Shown piece after piece: positions 6,639 through 9,508 of a stretch of 9,508 bases of DNA. The notes beneath the pieces are model-generated. The model was given only the letters and a program-made list of their open reading frames with translations, made no database searches and was not told the origin of the DNA. The stretch spans positions 1 through 9,508 of the forward strand of contig JAUZEX010000723.1 of the NCBI GenBank assembly GCA_030838815.1, in the 5' to 3' direction. The DNA comes from Actinomycetota bacterium. GTDB taxonomy: Bacteria > Actinomycetota > Acidimicrobiia > IMCC26256 > BP-133. Position 1 is the stretch's first letter. Every line of letters starts with the position of its first letter. Made by a program: the position numbers and the translations under genes.

Positions 6639-6660
6639 TCGGCCGGCGCTAACCGGCCGA
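6639..6660 (-). other. Perfect hairpin spanning the stop codon of the RPH-like gene
   Basis: TCGGCCGG (6639-6646) and CCGGCCGA (6653-6660) form a perfect 8-bp stem around the 6-nt loop CGCTAA, which on the minus strand contains the TAG stop of the upstream gene. There is no T-run, so rho-independent termination is unlikely. Because it sits between the large enzyme gene and the HD gene, it may protect the upstream message or lower expression of the downstream gene. Confidence 0.4.
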
Positions 6661-9420
6661 TGCCGCGGTCAGCTCGGCCGTCTCGCCGTCGGGGGCGGTG
6701 CCGTCGCCGACGGCTCCGCCCGGCTCGTCGAGAATGGTCACCTCGCCGGTGTCGCCGTTGACGGTGATCGTGGCCCCGTCGGGGATGCGGCGCATGGCGT
6801 TGGCGACCTGCACCGCCGGGAAGCCGTACTCCCGGGCCAGGCACGAGCCGTGGGCCAGCATGCCGCCCGTCTCGAGGACGATGCCGCTGATGACCAGGAA
6901 CACCGGCGTCCAGCCGGGGTCGGTGGAGTTCGTCACGAGGATCTCGCGGTTCTTGACCCGGCCGATGTCCTTCAGTTCCTTCACGACCCGGGCGGTACCG
7001 GTCACCAGGCCCCGGCTCGTGCCGACGCCTCGGAGGCCGCCGCCGGTGTCGTCCTCCACGACGTCGAGCTCCACCGGCCGACCCCGCTGCAGGTACAGCG
7101 GCGGCATCTGCTCCTTGCTGTGGAACTTGTCGAAGTTCCGGGCCCGGGCGGCGATCTTGGCCTGGGACAGCGTGAGGTCGCCCCGCCCGTCGAGCAGGTC
7201 GAACAGCTCTTCCTTGATGAGGAAGTAGAAGTCCCGCTCGTCCTCGAGGACGCCCCGCTCGAGGAGCCGGCGGTTGACCTCCAGCAGGCCCCGCTTGATG
7301 GTGAAGGTGGAGCGGTCGACGAAGTGACGCTCGTTGTCGCGGTCCATCAGGAAGCGGTGGGTGTAGTCGAGCACGACCTTGAAGATCTCGACCTTGATCG
7401 CCCCGAGCGGCTTCTTGCGGATCCTGGTCTCGACGTCTTCGACCACGGCCTCGCGGCGCTTGTCGACCTCGCGCTCCATGGCCTCGGGGTCATGGGAAGC
7501 GTCGGTAGTGAGGAACGCCTTGAAGGCCCGGTAGTCGAGCCCGGGGTCCTCGGAGCGGCGGGGATAGTAGATGTCGCGGTCGGCGTGGCCCCGGTGGGGA
7601 TGGTGGTCGGCGAACTCGTGGTATTTGGCCAGGAACGCCTTCCCGGCCTCGCTGCCCTCGAGGACCGAGAAGAACTCGGCGTTCTCGTTGGCCTCGAACA
7701 GCGCCCGGAGTTCCGGCGACTCCCGGATCAGGTTGGAGAGCTTCCAGAGCTGGATGTTCTCCTCCATGGTGATCGTCCGCTGCGGGACACCGGTGATCAG
7801 GTCGGTGAAGGCCAGCGGGTTGTCGCCGTCGTACCACTTGGCCAGGAGCAGGCCGAGGAGGCTCACGACCTGGGAGGCCTGGATGAAGAAGCCCGTCCAG
7901 ACGTCCTGGATGTACTTCTCCTCGTAGGCGATGTCGTACTCGATACGGCGCTTCAGCTCGTCGTCGGAGAGCTTGCGGAGCTCCTCGTTGGGGAGGCCGT
8001 TGGCCTCCTCCTCCCGGTTGTTGATGTAGTCCTCGATCACGTCGAGCCACTTCACCACACCGTGGATGGGATCCATGCCCAGGATGCGGGCCTGCATCCG
8101 GAGCCAGGTTCCGACCCGGAAGGGCGAGCTGAGGACCTCATCGCGCCACTGCGGGGGAAGGTTGGCCGCCATGGCCGGACGGAACTGGGGCCAGATCAGG
8201 TTGGTCAGCGTCGACTTGTCGACCTTGCAGTTGAAGTACGCCGCGCCCTTGTGGTACTTCCACATGCGGAACTTGGCCGTTTCGTTCATGCCCCACAGCG
8301 TCTGGCTGTAGGCGTTGGCCTCGGTGAAGCACCGGGCCCGCACGGAGTACATCAGCGGGGTGATGGCCCCGGTCCAGATCTCGTCGGCCCAGGCCCGGGT
8401 CCACACGGTCTCGTCGTCGTCCAGCGCCGTCTGCCAGGCATCGATCTCGGCGTCCCAGGAGAACTCGGCTCCGGTGACGGGACGGGACTGCAGCAGGGAG
8501 AACTGCCCGCCGGCGTAACCCCACTCGGTGTCCTGCGGGAAGCCGCCGTAGTGCTTCATGACGCGCCGGCCGAGGTCGCCGAGCTCGGCGACCTGGCTGT
8601 CGGTCAGGCTGAAGGCGGCGGCCTTGTCGGCCGGGGTGTCTTCGGTGACGGTGCCGTTGCCGCCCGGCGCCCGTACGACCTGCCTGGTCTTGCTGCCCAG
8701 GGTCTTCTCCCGCACGGCCAGGGTGTGGGCGTTGAGGAGGTACTCGTCGGGGGTGGTGATGCCCGACACGATGGCCTCGCCGAGGCCCCAGCTGGCGTTG
8801 ACCACGATCTCGTCGGTGGCGGTCGTCATCGGGTTGCCGGTGAACATGACGCCCGACACCTCGGACTCCACCATCTGCTGCACCACGACCGCGATCCGGG
8901 ACTCGGCGTGGTCGAAGCCCTTGTTGTGGCGGTAGGCCGTGGCCCGGGCGGTGTACATCGAGGCCCAGCAGCGCTTCACCGCGTCGAGGAGGTTGTCGAC
9001 GCCCTTGATGTCGAGGTAGGTGTCGTGCATGCCGGCGAATGACGCCTCGGCCAGATCCTCGGCCGTGCCGGAGGAGCGGACGGCGACGTAGCTGTCGCCG
9101 AGCTCGGCATAGGCGCCGGTGATCTCGGTGGCGAGGCTGTCGGGGAGAGCGGCGCCGACGATGAGCTCCCGGATCTCACCGGTGAGGGCCTCGAGCTGGT
9201 CGGGATCGTCGTACTTCAGCTCGGCCACGATGGCGGCGATCTTGTCGCCGAGGCCGCTCGACTGGATGAACCCGGAGTAGGCGGCCGTCGTCACCGAGAA
9301 ACCGGGTGGGACCGGGAACCCGGCCCGGGTCAGCCGGCCCAGGTTGGCGCCCTTGCCGCCGACAAGGCGGTGCGTGCCCGAATCCTGGTGGTCGAAGCGG
9401 AGAATCGATACCTCGGTCAC
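6649..9420 (-). CDS. PEP synthase / rifampicin-phosphotransferase-like three-domain enzyme (923 aa)
   Basis: The domain order is ATP-grasp, central substrate domain, C-terminal swivel, as in rifampicin phosphotransferase (RPH). PEP synthase and PPDK differ in ending with a PEP-binding TIM barrel, which is absent here. Residues 1-315 form the PPDK_N nucleotide domain: VGGKGANLGRL (20-30, with Lys23), VRSSGTAEDL (114-123), SGVMFTGNP (189-197), and the closing LLQSRPVT (309-316). Residues about 320-790 are the central domain, with WADEIWTGAITPLMYS near 344-359 and the family HHPHRGHADRD motif at 606-616. Residues about 795-898 are the swivel domain, with DPGWTP and GGMLAHGSCLAREYGFP, where His857 is the carrier. 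Family chemistry moves the beta-phosphate of ATP via His to a substrate, releasing AMP and Pi. It is a little longer than RPH (about 860-870 aa). The GTG start (9420-9418) has AGGAGG at 9435-9430. The substrate is unknown and need not be rifampicin. Confidence 0.9.
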   Translation of the reverse strand: MTEVSILRFDHQDSGTHRLVGGKGANLGRLTRAGFPVPPGFSVTTAAYSGFIQSSGLGDKIAAIVAELKYDDPDQLEALTGEIRELIVGAALPDSLATEITGAYAELGDSYVAVRSSGTAEDLAEASFAGMHDTYLDIKGVDNLLDAVKRCWASMYTARATAYRHNKGFDHAESRIAVVVQQMVESEVSGVMFTGNPMTTATDEIVVNASWGLGEAIVSGITTPDEYLLNAHTLAVREKTLGSKTRQVVRAPGGNGTVTEDTPADKAAAFSLTDSQVAELGDLGRRVMKHYGGFPQDTEWGYAGGQFSLLQSRPVTGAEFSWDAEIDAWQTALDDDETVWTRAWADEIWTGAITPLMYSVRARCFTEANAYSQTLWGMNETAKFRMWKYHKGAAYFNCKVDKSTLTNLIWPQFRPAMAANLPPQWRDEVLSSPFRVGTWLRMQARILGMDPIHGVVKWLDVIEDYINNREEEANGLPNEELRKLSDDELKRRIEYDIAYEEKYIQDVWTGFFIQASQVVSLLGLLLAKWYDGDNPLAFTDLITGVPQRTITMEENIQLWKLSNLIRESPELRALFEANENAEFFSVLEGSEAGKAFLAKYHEFADHHPHRGHADRDIYYPRRSEDPGLDYRAFKAFLTTDASHDPEAMEREVDKRREAVVEDVETRIRKKPLGAIKVEIFKVVLDYTHRFLMDRDNERHFVDRSTFTIKRGLLEVNRRLLERGVLEDERDFYFLIKEELFDLLDGRGDLTLSQAKIAARARNFDKFHSKEQMPPLYLQRGRPVELDVVEDDTGGGLRGVGTSRGLVTGTARVVKELKDIGRVKNREILVTNSTDPGWTPVFLVISGIVLETGGMLAHGSCLAREYGFPAVQVANAMRRIPDGATITVNGDTGEVTILDEPGGAVGDGTAPDGETAELTAASAG

Positions 9421-9508
9421 GTCCGTCCCCCTCCTGGTGGAATCAGTGATCGCTCGTTCACACTTTCGATTTGGCCCGTCCGCTAGGGGACGGCAACCTC
9501 GCCCGCCC
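9421..9508 (-). promoter_or_regulatory. Upstream region of the RPH-like gene with a TetR-type palindrome
   Basis: The palindrome at 9446-9461 reads GTGATCGCTCGTTCAC, a 16-bp imperfect dyad (12 of 16 positions symmetric, pattern GTGAnCGnnCGnTCAC), 26 bp upstream of the GTG start. Dyads with CG steps like this are often bound by TetR-family repressors. No regulator gene is in view. A weak promoter candidate on the minus strand is TTGCCG (9496-9491) with 17 bp to CAAATC (9473-9468), which would put the dyad just downstream of the -10. The ribosome site AGGAGG lies at 9435-9430. Nothing else coding is seen to the window edge. Confidence 0.45.

Noticed and set aside
6403..9042. Long plus-strand reading frame (879 codons) opposite the RPH-like gene
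   Set aside because: It is antisense to a clearly conserved enzyme, shows no family motifs, is Val/Gly/Asp-rich in low-complexity fashion, and reflects the lack of stop codons in GC-rich DNA.
6649..9420. Naming the large enzyme as PEP synthase (ppsA) or as rifampicin phosphotransferase (rph)
   Set aside because: The swivel is C-terminal and no PEP-binding TIM barrel follows, which excludes a typical PpsA; drug specificity cannot be read from sequence, so no symbol is given.

Overview
The window is GC-rich, with strongly G/C-biased third codon positions, frequent GTG starts and strong AGGAGG-type ribosome binding sites. Together with the gene families present (a PtpB-like tyrosine phosphatase, a CrtC/AttH-like DUF7064-type protein, separate biotin carboxylase and BCCP), this suggests a high-GC actinomycete (Actinomycetota). 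A class such as Acidimicrobiia is possible, but I cannot place it from this sequence alone. Coding density is very high: eight protein genes, one of them cut by the window edge, with no gap over about 90 bp. I see no RNA genes, mobile elements or CRISPR arrays.

Layout. Left block (minus strand, read from 4145 down to 1): accB (BCCP), accC (biotin carboxylase, start overlapping the accB stop), a thiolase, a stand-alone phosphohistidine 'swivel' protein of the PEP-utilising family, and the N-terminal 81 residues of an unrecognised protein running off the left edge. Small gaps and one overlap make this a probable operon. Middle block (plus strand, 4225-6054): a PtpB-type tyrosine/phosphoinositide phosphatase followed 18 bp later by a DUF7064/CrtC-like beta-barrel protein. 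Right block (minus strand, 9420-6051): a large three-domain PEP-synthase/rifampicin-phosphotransferase-like enzyme followed 34 bp later by a small HD-domain protein, which converges on the DUF7064 gene with a 4-bp overlap of stop codons.

Regulation. The left and middle blocks diverge from a 79-bp region (4146-4224) holding a perfect 13-bp inverted repeat and an 8-bp direct repeat. The right block is preceded by a 16-bp imperfect palindrome of a type often bound by TetR-family repressors.

How the genes may work together (inference): two phosphohistidine proteins, an acyl-CoA carboxylase BC/BCCP pair with no carboxyltransferase in view, and a thiolase fit an accessory catabolic or lipid/ketone pathway. 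In such a pathway a substrate would be activated by ATP-dependent phosphotransfer and/or biotin-dependent carboxylation and finally cleaved by thiolysis. The logic resembles phenylphosphate synthase-type systems, but the substrate cannot be read from the sequence. The most interesting part is the split swivel protein next to an unknown partner, with a complete RPH-like enzyme nearby.
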